Part shown: positions 35,877 to 44,775 of the stretch, piece by piece
How the letters are laid out: every line of letters starts with the position of its first letter
Numbering within the stretch: position 1 is the stretch's first letter
Assembly: GCF_900156175.1 (NCBI RefSeq)
Contig: NZ_FTMV01000003.1
Location: forward strand, 372,001 to 436,000
Direction: 5' to 3'
DNA: 64,000 bases
From: Janthinobacterium sp. TND4EL3
GTDB lineage: Bacteria > Pseudomonadota > Gammaproteobacteria > Burkholderiales > Burkholderiaceae_D
The notes under the pieces: model-generated
What the model saw: the letters and a program-made list of their open reading frames with translations, nothing else
What the model was told of the DNA's origin: nothing
Database searches by the model: none
Position numbers and translations under genes: made by a program

Positions 35877-36905
35877 ATGTTCAATCTGGAGCAGTTGCTG
35901 CATCCCGTCAGCGCCGTCAGCCCCTGCGGCGCCGACATCACTTTCAGCCAGGAGCTCGACGCCGTTGCGCGCGCGCGCCAGCACGACGACCCCAGCCTGG
36001 ACCAGGGCGAATGGGTGACGGCGCTGAAGGAAGCCGACTGGCCCTTCGTGGCGACGCGCTGCGAACAGCTGATCGCCACGCACAGCAAGGACCTGCGCGT
36101 GGCCGTGTGGCTGGCCGAGGCGCACGCCAGGACGCGGCATTTCCGCGGCCTGGGCGACGGCTATGCGCTGCTGGCCGGCCTGTGCGAGCGCTATTGGGAT
36201 GGCCTGTACCCGCCGGCCGAAGAGGGCGACCACGAACAGCGCATCGGCAACCTGTACTGGCTGCTGTCGCGTACCCCGCAGCTGGTGCGCGAAATACCGC
36301 TGACGGAAGGCAGCGGCGGCCAGTTTGCCCTGCAGGATTTTGACGCGGCGCGCCAGCGCGCGGCCGCCTGCCAGGCGCAGGGCGCGGCGGAACAGGGCTG
36401 GGGCGAAGCGCGCCAGGACGCGGCGCCGACCCTGGCGCAGATGGAGGCGGCGCGGCAGAAGAATCCGCGCGAGTTTGCCGATGGCTTGCTGGCCGACGCG
36501 CAGTACTGCATGCAGTCGCTGCTGGCGCTCGAACGCAGCGTCGACGCGCGCCTCGGTACGGATGGTCCCAGCTTTCGCGCCGCCCGCGACGCGCTGGAGG
36601 GCGCCATCCATTTCATCGCGCCGCTGGCGCCCGGCGCCGATCTTGCCGCCGCCCCGCCCGCCGCCGGCCAGGGCGGCGGCAGCGGCGGCGCCATCGTGCA
36701 GCGCCAGCAGGCGCTGGCCCAGCTGCGCCAGGTGGCCGATTTTTTCCGCCGCACGGAACCTCACAGCCCCGTCGCCTACCTGGCCGACAAGGCCGCCACC
36801 TGGGGCGAATTGCCGCTGCACCTGTGGCTGCGCGCCGTCGTCAAGGACCAGGGCACCCTGGCGCAGCTCGACGAGATGCTGGGCATGGACAGCGCGAACG
36901 GATGA
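35877..36905 (+). CDS. tssA: Type VI secretion protein TssA
   Basis: A 342-residue TssA cap/assembly protein. The ImpA N-terminal domain is seen in LLHPVSAVSPCGADITFSQ and LKEADWPFVATRCEQLI, then WDGLYPPAEEGD. A Gly/Ala-rich linker follows near residue 265. The C-terminal domain is short, as in the class of TssA without the long VasJ-like extension. It ends the tssB-C-hcp-E-H-A block. Confidence 0.93.
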   Translation: MFNLEQLLHPVSAVSPCGADITFSQELDAVARARQHDDPSLDQGEWVTALKEADWPFVATRCEQLIATHSKDLRVAVWLAEAHARTRHFRGLGDGYALLAGLCERYWDGLYPPAEEGDHEQRIGNLYWLLSRTPQLVREIPLTEGSGGQFALQDFDAARQRAAACQAQGAAEQGWGEARQDAAPTLAQMEAARQKNPREFADGLLADAQYCMQSLLALERSVDARLGTDGPSFRAARDALEGAIHFIAPLAPGADLAAAPPAAGQGGGSGGAIVQRQQALAQLRQVADFFRRTEPHSPVAYLADKAATWGELPLHLWLRAVVKDQGTLAQLDEMLGMDSANG

Positions 36906-36938
36906 TCGTCCTTGCCGCTTCCATGCTACTCTGCCAGC

Positions 36939-37745
36939 ATGTTCAAGATGGCCTGTTTATCCGCCGCGTTCTGCCTGTCCGCCGCCGCCAGCGCCGCGGC
37001 GCCGGCTGGCGCGCCGCAGCCGGTGGTGCTGTATGGCGACGACGACTATCCGCCGTACTCGTACGTCGAGCATGGACAGCTGAAAGGCATCTACACGGAG
37101 ATCGTGCGGACAGCCGTGCAGGCCATGCCGCAGTACCAGGTGGAGCTGCGTCCCGTGCCGTGGAAGCGGGGCTTGCTGATGCTGCAGACGGGCCAGGCGT
37201 TTGGCCTGTATCCGCCGTATTCCTGGCGCAGCGAACGGCCGTACGTGCGCTATTCCGTGCCCCTGCTGATGGAGCAGCTGGTGGTGTTCTGCAACGCCGA
37301 GGTGATGGCGAAACGCGCGCTGCAGCAGTGGCCCGCCGACTACGGCGGCCTGCACATCGGCGTGAACGCGGGCTTCTTGCTGGGTGACGCCGGGCAGATG
37401 GCGGCCCTGCGCGCCGGGAAGGTCGTGCTCGACCCGGCCAAGGGCACGCGCACGAATCTGCTCAAGCTGATGCGCGGGCGCATCGATTGCTATGTCAGCG
37501 ACCGCCTGTCGGCGCAGTGGGAGCTGCAGCGCATCCGGCGCGACGGCCAGGCGGGCGCGCCGATGCCGGCCATCCACGAAACCGCGCAGCTCGACAGCCA
37601 GCAGGGCCACCTGGGTTTTACGGCGCGCCAGCCGGATGCCTACCCGTACCGCGATGACTTTATCGAACAATTCAACGCCGCCATCGCACGCATGCAAAGT
37701 TCCGGCGAGATCCGCCGCATCGTCGACCAGGCATTGCTGCCCTGA
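36939..37745 (+). CDS. Extracytoplasmic solute-binding protein (SBP_bac_3-like)
   Basis: A 268-residue secreted protein with a signal peptide ending near residue 20 (CLSAAASAAA). The mature sequence fits the amino-acid-type periplasmic-binding family: PVVLYGDDDYPPYSYVEHGQ at the beginning, LLKLMRGRIDCYVSD, and the ending IRRIVDQALLP. No ABC permease adjoins it, so it could be a stand-alone sensor or an uptake protein with remote partners. The ATG at 36939 is preferred over a TTG at 36912 because it begins the signal peptide directly. Confidence 0.8.
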   Translation: MFKMACLSAAFCLSAAASAAAPAGAPQPVVLYGDDDYPPYSYVEHGQLKGIYTEIVRTAVQAMPQYQVELRPVPWKRGLLMLQTGQAFGLYPPYSWRSERPYVRYSVPLLMEQLVVFCNAEVMAKRALQQWPADYGGLHIGVNAGFLLGDAGQMAALRAGKVVLDPAKGTRTNLLKLMRGRIDCYVSDRLSAQWELQRIRRDGQAGAPMPAIHETAQLDSQQGHLGFTARQPDAYPYRDDFIEQFNAAIARMQSSGEIRRIVDQALLP

Positions 37746-37766
37746 CTTTACCATTTGGAGAAAACC

Positions 37767-38279
37767 ATGAAAAAACTGTTGTTCCTGTGTGTGCTCGTGC
37801 TGGCCGGCTGTGTCGGCCGGCCCGATAATATTGTGCCCGTCAGCAACTTCGATACGACGCGCTATCTTGGCAAGTGGTATGAAATCGCGCGCCTTGACCA
37901 CTCGTTCGAAAGGGGCCTGAGCCATGTGACGGCCGATTACAGCGTGCGCCAGGACGGCGGACTGAAAGTGCTCAACCGGGGCTACAAGGATGCGGACGCT
38001 GCCTGGAAGGAAGCGGAAGGCAAGGCATATTTTGTCGACAAGAAAGACGTGGGCTATCTGAAAGTGTCGTTTTTCGGCCCTTTCTATGGCTCCTACATCG
38101 TTTTTGATCTGGACCAGCAAAACTACAGCTATTCCATGATCAGCGGCCCCGATAAATCGTACTTGTGGTTGCTGTCGCGCACGCCGACCATGGACCCCGC
38201 GCTGCAGCAGCGCCTGGTCGAGAAGGCCCGTGGGCTGGGTTTCGATACGTCAAAATTGATTTATGTGAAGCAAAACTGA
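37767..38279 (+). CDS. blc: Lipocalin lipoprotein (Blc-like)
   Basis: A 170-residue bacterial lipocalin, an outer-membrane lipoprotein that binds lysophospholipids or fatty acids. Lipobox LAGC with Cys15. The lipocalin motifs appear in order: G-x-W region YLGKWYEIARLDHSFERG, then YGSYIVFDLD with the second motif, and WLLSRTPTMD. The start follows TGGAG. A hairpin at 38290-38312 lies after the stop, without a T tract. Confidence 0.93.
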   Translation: MKKLLFLCVLVLAGCVGRPDNIVPVSNFDTTRYLGKWYEIARLDHSFERGLSHVTADYSVRQDGGLKVLNRGYKDADAAWKEAEGKAYFVDKKDVGYLKVSFFGPFYGSYIVFDLDQQNYSYSMISGPDKSYLWLLSRTPTMDPALQQRLVEKARGLGFDTSKLIYVKQN

Positions 38280-38446
38280 GTCTTGTTGCATGCCGCCCGT
38301 TCGAGGCGGCATCACTCCTTCTGGTTGTTGCTTTTCTGCATGTTATTTCTTGCAATGCCACCCTGATTCACTCACAATCAGCACCAAAGTAGTGCGTGCG
38401 TGGCGCCCATGCGCCGGGCACAGCTGCGTCACAGGCCCACTCGCGT

Positions 38447-38474
38447 TTGTCTGGTGGCAAATGCTTGCTATAGT
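38447..38474 (+). promoter_or_regulatory. Putative sigma70 promoter of the chemoreceptor gene
   Basis: -35 TTGTCT (38447-38452), 16-base spacer and -10 TATAGT (38469-38474), about 60 bases before the start. Only a reasonable match. Confidence 0.5.
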
Positions 38475-38536
38475 GAGTTGTAGCGGCGGCAAACTGGCGG
38501 CATGCGTGCATAGTTCTTTCAAATAGGAATCTCGCA

Positions 38537-40276
38537 ATGAAAAACCTCAAGATCGGCGTGCGTCTCGGTGGCGGTTTTGCCGCGGTATTGCTCTTGCTGA
38601 CTTCCCTGACCGTGGTGGGCATCGTGCAGATGCAAAGCGCCAGCCTGGAAACTGATCAGCTCGTCAACGTGAAGGTGCGCAATGAGCGCCTGATCGGCGA
38701 ATGGACCAAGGTCATCGAGGTCAATGCGGCCCGCACGGCGGCCGCCTGGAAGGTCAGCGACCCGGAACACCAGAAACAATTCGAGAAAGAGATGGCGGTC
38801 TCGTCCGCGCGCGCCACGGAAATCCAGAACGATATCGGCAAGAGCGAACTGAGCGCGGAAGAGCAGGCGCTGTACCAGGAAGTGTTGAGCACGCGCAAGG
38901 CTTACACGGACGTGCGCAAGGACGTGTTCAAGGCCAAGAATGCGGGCGACCTGGAACTGGGCAAGCGCCTGTATGAGGGCGACATGGCCGTCAAGCGCGA
39001 CATTTACCTGGCGGCGCTGAAAAAGCTGGCCGTGCGGGAAGCCAGGTTGCTCGATGAAACGGCCGCGCAAATCCGTGCGCGCTATGAAAACGGCCGCTTG
39101 CTGCTGATTTCGCTGGGCATGGCCGCCATGCTGCTGGGCATAGCCTGCGCCTACTGGATCACGCGCTCGATCACGCGCCCCATCACGCGGGCCGTGCAGG
39201 TGGCCGAAGCCGTCTCGGCCGGCGACCTGACCAGCCATATCGTCGTGGAGAGCCGCGACGAGACGGGGCAGCTGATGCATGCGCTGAAAAACATGAACGA
39301 CAAGCTGGTGAGCATCGTCGGCCAGGTGCGTTCCGGCACCGAATCCATCAGCACGGCGTCGAGTGAAATTGCGGCCGGCAACCTGGACCTGTCGTCGCGC
39401 ACGGAAGAGCAGGCCAGTTCGCTGGAAGAAACGGCGTCCTCCATGGAAGAGCTGACGTCCACCGTGAAACTGAACGCGGACAACGCGCGCAGCGCCAACC
39501 AGCTGGCTATCGACGCCTCGCAGATCGCCAGCAAGGGCGGCGCGGTGGTGTCGGAAGTGGTCAGCACCATGGGCTCGATCAATGATTCCTCGCGCAAGAT
39601 CGTCGACATCATCAGCGTCATCGACGCCATCGCCTTCCAGACGAATATCCTGGCCCTGAATGCCGCCGTCGAGGCGGCGCGTGCGGGCGAGCAGGGCCGT
39701 GGCTTTGCCGTGGTGGCGTCCGAAGTACGCAACCTGGCGCAGCGTTCCAGCGCGGCGGCCAAGGAAATCAAGGGCTTGATCGACGATTCCGTGCAAAAAG
39801 TCGAGGCCGGGTCGCAACTGGTGGACAAGGCCGGCCGTACGATGGATGAAATCGTGGAAAGCATCGGCCATGTGACGCAGATCATGAACCAGATCACGGA
39901 TGCCAGCGATCAGCAGCGCAGCGGCATCGAACAGGTCAACCAGGCCATCGGCCAGATGGACCAGGTGACGCAGCAAAATGCGGCCCTGGTGGAGCAGGCC
40001 GCCGCGGCGGCCGAATCCATGCAGGAGCAGGCAGCCAGGCTGGCCGGCGTGGTGGGCGTGTTCAAGCTCGACGCTACGCAGCAGTATGTTGCCAGCAGTG
40101 CCAGCCCCGTTGTGGCCCCGTCCGTGCCGGCGCCAGTCAAACCTGCCATCCGGCGAGCAGCGGCTTCAGCCGTGGCCGCGCCCGCGACGGGCAAGGCGGC
40201 GCCAGCGGAAGCCGTGCGCACCCGTACGCCGAAGGCGCCAGTGGCGTCCAGCGCCGACGAATGGGAAGAATTTTAA
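38537..40276 (+). CDS. Methyl-accepting chemotaxis protein
   Basis: A 579-residue transmembrane chemoreceptor. It has a first membrane helix (about residues 10-30), a periplasmic four-helix-bundle (4HB_MCP) sensor domain, a second helix near residue 195 ([20 protein letters not shown]), a HAMP domain and the cytoplasmic MCP signalling tip ([20 protein letters not shown] and [16 protein letters not shown]). The C-terminal residues EWEEF match the aromatic pentapeptide that tethers CheR/CheB. The ligand is unknown. No other chemotaxis genes lie beside it. Confidence 0.95.
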   Translation: MKNLKIGVRLGGGFAAVLLLLTSLTVVGIVQMQSASLETDQLVNVKVRNERLIGEWTKVIEVNAARTAAAWKVSDPEHQKQFEKEMAVSSARATEIQNDIGKSELSAEEQALYQEVLSTRKAYTDVRKDVFKAKNAGDLELGKRLYEGDMAVKRDIYLAALKKLAVREARLLDETAAQIRARYENGRLLLISLGMAAMLLGIACAYWITRSITRPITRAVQVAEAVSAGDLTSHIVVESRDETGQLMHALKNMNDKLVSIVGQVRSGTESISTASSEIAAGNLDLSSRTEEQASSLEETASSMEELTSTVKLNADNARSANQLAIDASQIASKGGAVVSEVVSTMGSINDSSRKIVDIISVIDAIAFQTNILALNAAVEAARAGEQGRGFAVVASEVRNLAQRSSAAAKEIKGLIDDSVQKVEAGSQLVDKAGRTMDEIVESIGHVTQIMNQITDASDQQRSGIEQVNQAIGQMDQVTQQNAALVEQAAAAAESMQEQAARLAGVVGVFKLDATQQYVASSASPVVAPSVPAPVKPAIRRAAASAVAAPATGKAAPAEAVRTRTPKAPVASSADEWEEF

Positions 40277-40347
40277 GCGCGGTTCCCCCCTGGGATGGCG
40301 TGGGCGCTACAATCGCGGCTTGCAGATAGCCGCGAACACGCTCCGCC

Positions 40348-41031
40348 ATGACCACCCGCCGTCCTTCCAGCCTTGCCTTTAGTCCCCCCTCTGCATCGTC
40401 CTCCCTGGCTGAGCCGGCCAAACGCGTGCGCTGCCCGGCCTGCCTGCGCGCCGCAGCCAGCTGCATTTGCCGCTGGATCGCTCCCGTTGACCACGCCGTG
40501 CAAGTGCTGATCCTGCAGCATCCGCTGGAAGTGCACAATGCCAAGGGCAGCGCCCGCTTGCTGCACCTGAGCCTGCCCAACAGCCGCCTGCTGACAGGCG
40601 AACAATTTGCCCCCGCCGCGCTTGCCGAGTTGCTGGCCGGCAAGCACAACGTATTGCTGTATCCCGACACGCCCGGCGACCGCTCGCTGGGCATCGCGCC
40701 GCCGCCCGCGCTCGACCCGGCCACCTTGCAGGACCCGGCACAATTGCAGCTGGTGGTGCTCGACGGCACCTGGCGCAAGAGCCGCAAGATGCTCTACGTA
40801 AATCCCCTGCTGCAGCAGCTGCCGCGCTTGCCGTTGCGCGACATGCCAGCCTCGCACTACCTGATCCGCAAGGCACATGCGCCCGACCAGTTATCGACCC
40901 TGGAAGCGACGTGCTACGCCCTGATGCAGTTGGAGCAGGATGCATTGCGTTGCGTTCCCCTGATCACTGCCTTTGACGGCTTTGTCGCACAGCAGTTGAG
41001 TTATGTCATGCCGCACGGCGAAAAAGCTTGA
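40348..41031 (+). CDS. tapT: tRNA-uridine aminocarboxypropyltransferase (DTW domain)
   Basis: A 227-residue DTW-domain enzyme that adds the acp group to a uridine of tRNA (acp3U47 in E. coli). A Cys cluster RCPACLRAAASCIC (C-x2-C-x6-C-x-C) precedes the core, and the DTW-family signature is LVVLDGTWRKSRKML near residue 140, with YRIRKA-like YLIRKA later. A good -10 TACAAT lies at 40309. It is a stand-alone gene next to the SOS-box radical SAM gene. Confidence 0.9.
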   Translation: MTTRRPSSLAFSPPSASSSLAEPAKRVRCPACLRAAASCICRWIAPVDHAVQVLILQHPLEVHNAKGSARLLHLSLPNSRLLTGEQFAPAALAELLAGKHNVLLYPDTPGDRSLGIAPPPALDPATLQDPAQLQLVVLDGTWRKSRKMLYVNPLLQQLPRLPLRDMPASHYLIRKAHAPDQLSTLEATCYALMQLEQDALRCVPLITAFDGFVAQQLSYVMPHGEKA

Positions 41032-41078
41032 AATAGCACCACGGCAGCCCTTGATCTTGCCTTGGGAGCGGCATAGTA

Positions 41079-41098
41079 TACTGTATGTATATACAGTT
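41079..41098. promoter_or_regulatory. LexA (SOS) box upstream of the radical SAM gene
   Basis: TACTGTATGTATATACAGTT contains CTGT-N8-ACAG and matches the LexA box consensus (TACTGTATATATATACAGTA) at nearly every base. It lies 14 bases before the ATG at 41112, so a bound repressor would block transcription. Confidence 0.85.
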
Positions 41099-41111
41099 GA
41101 TGGGGCCGTTC

Positions 41112-42296
41112 ATGAAAGCAATCATTCCAGAGCACGATGACAGCTTTGCCGGGCAGGCGATGCTGCCGCCGCAGTCCTTGAAAGCCCGCAAGGGGCGCGG
41201 GGCCGTGTCCAACCTGCAAGGCCGCCACGAGCTGCTGGCGCGGGCCGGCTTCGACGATGGCTGGGGCGTGGACAGCCTGGAGGCGGCCGGCGAGGCGGCG
41301 CCGGCCTGGAAGACGCAGGTCAGCGACGAGCAGGCGCGCAGCATCCTCACGCGCAACGCTTCGCCTGATTTGCCCTTCAATGTGTCGCTCAATCCGTATC
41401 GCGGCTGCGAACATGGCTGCATCTATTGCTTTGCCCGTCCCACGCACAGTTATCTGGGCCTGTCGCCGGGCCTGGACTTCGAAAGCCGCATCTACGCCAA
41501 GGTGAACGCCCCGGAACTGTTGCGGCGCGAACTGGCCAGGCCGTCGTATGTGGCCGAGCCCATCGCACTCGGTGTCAACACGGACGCGTATCAGCCCTGC
41601 GAACGGGAACGGCAGCTGACGCGGCGCGTGCTGGAAGTGCTGCACGAGTGCGATCACCCCGTGGCGCTGATCACGAAATCGTCGCTGATCGAGCGCGATA
41701 TCGACTTGCTGGCGCCGATGGCGGCAAAACGCCTGGCTGCCGTGGCCGTCACTGTCACCACGCTCGACCCGGCCATCGCGCGCACGCTGGAGCCGCGCGC
41801 GGCCGCACCGGCGCGGCGATTGCGCACCATCCGCACCCTGACGGAGGCGGGCATACCCGTGGGCGTGAGCATCGCGCCCATCATCCCGTTCGTGACGGAA
41901 CCGGAAATCGAGCAGCTGCTCGAAGCCGTGCGCGACGCGGGCGCCATCCACGCCCATTACGTCGTGCTGCGCCTGCCGTGGGAAGTGAGCCCATTGTTCC
42001 AGCAATGGCTGGAAGCGCATTTCCCTGAACGGGCCCAGCGCGTGATGAACCGGGTGCGGGAAATGCGCGGCGGCAAGGATTACGACAGCGCGTTCGGCGC
42101 GCGCATGCGGGGCGAAGGCGTGTGGGCTGACCTCATCCGCCAGCGCTTTGAAAAGGCCGTCCACCGGCTGGGGCTGCACGGCAAGGGCGGGCGCTTCAAG
42201 CAGCTCGACAGCACGCAATTTCGCCGGCCGCTGGTGGTGCCGCCGCTGGGAAGCAGGGCAAAAGGGGGAAATGCGGGGCAGCTGGATTTGTTTTGA
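41112..42296 (+). CDS. Radical SAM protein, PA0069 family (SPL-like)
   Basis: A 394-residue radical SAM enzyme distantly related to spore photoproduct lyase. The 4Fe-4S-binding motif is C99-x3-C103-x2-C106 within YRGCEHGCIYCFARP. Other family blocks are GVNTDAYQPCERE, HPVALITKSSLIERDIDLL and an ending with RPLVVPP. Its physiological substrate is not known. The LexA box just upstream implies SOS induction. As I recall, the homologue PA0069 also belongs to the LexA regulon of Pseudomonas aeruginosa. The ATG at 41112 begins after the operator; an upstream ATG at 41085 lies inside it and is unlikely. Confidence 0.9.
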   Translation: MKAIIPEHDDSFAGQAMLPPQSLKARKGRGAVSNLQGRHELLARAGFDDGWGVDSLEAAGEAAPAWKTQVSDEQARSILTRNASPDLPFNVSLNPYRGCEHGCIYCFARPTHSYLGLSPGLDFESRIYAKVNAPELLRRELARPSYVAEPIALGVNTDAYQPCERERQLTRRVLEVLHECDHPVALITKSSLIERDIDLLAPMAAKRLAAVAVTVTTLDPAIARTLEPRAAAPARRLRTIRTLTEAGIPVGVSIAPIIPFVTEPEIEQLLEAVRDAGAIHAHYVVLRLPWEVSPLFQQWLEAHFPERAQRVMNRVREMRGGKDYDSAFGARMRGEGVWADLIRQRFEKAVHRLGLHGKGGRFKQLDSTQFRRPLVVPPLGSRAKGGNAGQLDLF

Positions 42297-42483
42297 ATTA
42301 AACCGTCGTCACGGCTGGTGCTGCAGGGTTGCGCTCATGGGCAGCAATGCGGGCGAGGCTGGCCTGCGGCTGGGGGGCCGTCGCTCGCCGGAAGGGGCGG
42401 CGCGCTGGCGTCCGGGAGTCCTGAGACTGGGGCAGGGTTCAGGCTGTATCAGGCTATCTCAGGCGTCGCAAGGCGCTGCGGCG

Positions 42484-43101
42484 CTATCGTGCGGGATTAT
42501 CCTGTTCCTGCATCTGCGCCAGATGTTGCTCGATGGCAAAGACGTGCGGGTCGCTCTTGCCCAGTTCGCGCAGGGCGCTGGCCAGGTGCAGCAGGTATTC
42601 GCTGTTCGGCCCGCTGGGGCCGTTTGAGCGGGCGATCTGGCGCGCGATGTCCAGTTCCGATGCGGCGCCGAGGAAGGCGGCATTTTCTTCGTTGGCGATG
42701 TACACCAGGCCTTCGGTCTTGCTGCCGTCCTCGAAGGTGATCTCGGTGGCCAGGCGCAGGTAGCCGTTCTTTTCGCGGTGGTCGAGGTGGGCGAACACTT
42801 CGGGCGTGATCAGGTAGGCCATGCCGTCGCACACGGCGCCCGCCTGCGGCACGAGGGTGGCGACCCGGCCCGGCGCCATCGGCGTGCCCCGGTGGTCGTG
42901 CGATCCCTGCCAGAAGCGCCGCGTCCAGCCTGCGATGCTGGCGGGGCGGCGTTCGAGGTAGGGAAAATCGGCCTTGTAGATCAGCGAACCGTAGCCGAAC
43001 AGCCAGACCTGCGCATGGCCGTCGAATGTGTTCATGCGCTGGTTGATGGCGATGGTGGCGGCGTCGATGGGCGACAGGGCGTGCTGGTCAGGCTGGGTCA
43101 T
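42484..43101 (-). CDS. chaC: Gamma-glutamylcyclotransferase (ChaC-like)
   Basis: A 205-residue ChaC-type enzyme that degrades glutathione to 5-oxoproline and Cys-Gly. The substrate loop VWLFGYGSLIYKADF is present, followed by RRFWQGSHDHRGTP and the catalytic Glu region in EKNGYLRLATEITFEDG. The exact start is uncertain: ATG at 43101, 43035 or 43131 could serve, and none has a strong ribosome site; 43101 suits the family length. It follows the LysR gene on the same strand after about 29 bases, so it may be cotranscribed. Confidence 0.88.
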   Translation of the reverse strand: MTQPDQHALSPIDAATIAINQRMNTFDGHAQVWLFGYGSLIYKADFPYLERRPASIAGWTRRFWQGSHDHRGTPMAPGRVATLVPQAGAVCDGMAYLITPEVFAHLDHREKNGYLRLATEITFEDGSKTEGLVYIANEENAAFLGAASELDIARQIARSNGPSGPNSEYLLHLASALRELGKSDPHVFAIEQHLAQMQEQDNPAR

Positions 43102-43130
43102 GGTACAGGCGGAAAGCGGTGGATGCGCCA

Positions 43131-44075
43131 TTATAAGGGCCTGACCGCCGGCAGGGGGTCGCGGACGGCTCCCACGTTCCACTCGTGCGTCTCGACATAC
43201 TTGAACAAGAAGGCGATAAAGCTTTCGGCCGCCGGCGACAGCGAACGGCCTGTCTTCGTGTAGACGAAAAAGCGCCGCGTCAGTTCCGGCTCGTGCAGGG
43301 CGCGCATCTGCAGTTGATACAGTTTGACCATCGGTTCCGCGTACGGCAGGCACACCGTGATGCCCAGGTTGGCGCTGACCATGGCCAGCGCCGTCGTCAT
43401 GAAGGTCACTTCGTTGTAGGGGTTGAGCGACAGCTCGCGAAACGCGCCGTGCATGTCGCGCAGCAGGCGTTCCGTGAACTGGCCCTGCAGCGAGATGAAC
43501 GGGTAGTCGCCCACGTCGGCCCAGGTGACCCGCTCTTTCTGTTGCAGCGGATGCTGCTCCGGGAAGACCAGCACGAAGGGCATTTCGAACAGCACTTGCG
43601 CGGCGATTTCCGCCGTCGGGTCGCGCTCGGGGCCGATGCCGAAATCGACTTCGCCGCTGAAGACGCGCGCCGACACGTTTTCCACCGGACAGTCGACCAG
43701 GCGCAGCTGCACGTCCGGGTGCGCCTGGCGGTAGGCGGCGATCACTTCCGGCAGCAGGGTGCACGCCATCATCTGCGGCGCGGCGATGCGCACCATGCCG
43801 GTCTTGAGCGCCTTGCGCTGGGCGATGCCGGCCATGGCGCCGTCGAGGTCTTCGATCATCTTCTCGAACAGCGGATACAGTTCGCGGCCGATTTCCGACA
43901 GCTGCGTCTTGCGCGTGCTGCGCTCGACCACGCGCACGCCCAGCACGCTTTCCAGTTCCTTGATCAAGCCGCTCAAGGCCGATTGCGTCACGTGCAGGTA
44001 TTCGGCCGCCAGGGTAAAGCTGCCGGTCTTGGCAAGCGCGACGAAGGCGCGCATCTGGCGCAGGCTGGGACTCAT
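43131..44075 (-). CDS. LysR-family transcriptional regulator
   Basis: A 314-residue LysR regulator: helix-turn-helix in LRQMRAFVALAKTGSFTLAA with TQSALSGLIKELE, then an effector domain. It is divergent (119-base spacer) from the VOC/FAH/maleylacetoacetate isomerase operon and presumably activates it. The ATG at 44075 gives the normal family start. The open frame continues 43 codons upstream but that part is not family-like. Confidence 0.93.
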   Translation of the reverse strand: MSPSLRQMRAFVALAKTGSFTLAAEYLHVTQSALSGLIKELESVLGVRVVERSTRKTQLSEIGRELYPLFEKMIEDLDGAMAGIAQRKALKTGMVRIAAPQMMACTLLPEVIAAYRQAHPDVQLRLVDCPVENVSARVFSGEVDFGIGPERDPTAEIAAQVLFEMPFVLVFPEQHPLQQKERVTWADVGDYPFISLQGQFTERLLRDMHGAFRELSLNPYNEVTFMTTALAMVSANLGITVCLPYAEPMVKLYQLQMRALHEPELTRRFFVYTKTGRSLSPAAESFIAFLFKYVETHEWNVGAVRDPLPAVRPL

Positions 44076-44193
44076 GAGGTAATCCGATAAATCAATGGTT
44101 AAATATTGTTTGTATGATAGCTGGAAGTCGATTCTAATGGTGAAAAGCTGAAAAACATCGCGCCCAGGGCGCCATCCATCGGAGACAGACCGC

Positions 44194-44727
44194 ATGAAAA
44201 TCAAGCAGATCCACCACGTCGCCTACCGCTGCATCGACGCGAAGCAGACCGTCGAGTGGTACGTCAAGCATTTGAACATGAATTTCGTCCTCGCCATCGC
44301 CGAAGACCTGGTGCCGTCGACCAAGGCGCCGGACCCGTACATGCACGTCTTCCTCGACGCGGGCCAGGGTAATGTGCTGGCCTTCTTTGAACTGCCGACG
44401 CAGCCGCCGATGGACCGCGACCGCAATACCCCGGCCTGGGTGCAGCACCTGGCGCTGGAAGTGGGCAGCATGGAGGAACTGCTGGCCGCCAAGGAGCGCC
44501 TGGTGGCGGCCGGCATCGACGTGCTGGGCCCCGTGAACCACGCCATCTTCCAGTCGATCTATTTCTTCGATCCGAACGGCCACCGCCTGGAGCTGGCGGC
44601 CAACGTGGGCACGCCCGAGATGATGGCCAAACTGGACGCCGTCAAATGGGAAATGCTGGAAGAATGGTCGCAGACGCGCCGCGCACCGAAGCACGCCGCC
44701 TGGATGCACGCGCCGGCCGACGCCTGA
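44194..44727 (+). CDS. VOC-family protein of an aromatic-degradation operon
   Basis: A 177-residue VOC protein with ligand positions in QIHHVAYRC (His8), VQHLALEVGS and the late PNGHRLELAANVG with its Glu. It is the first gene of an operon with an FAH-family hydrolase and a maleylacetoacetate isomerase, so it probably acts as a ring-cleaving or isomerising enzyme on the same substrate. The exact reaction is not deducible. Transcription is presumably controlled by the divergent LysR gene. Confidence 0.87.
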   Translation: MKIKQIHHVAYRCIDAKQTVEWYVKHLNMNFVLAIAEDLVPSTKAPDPYMHVFLDAGQGNVLAFFELPTQPPMDRDRNTPAWVQHLALEVGSMEELLAAKERLVAAGIDVLGPVNHAIFQSIYFFDPNGHRLELAANVGTPEMMAKLDAVKWEMLEEWSQTRRAPKHAAWMHAPADA

Positions 44728-44775
44728 GCGCCGTGGACTGACGCCACCTGAATACTACGCCACACAAGGAAAACC

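Noticed and set aside
38290-38312. Hairpin after the lipocalin gene as a rho-independent terminator
   Set aside because: An 8-base stem is present but no T tract follows, so I do not list it as a terminator.
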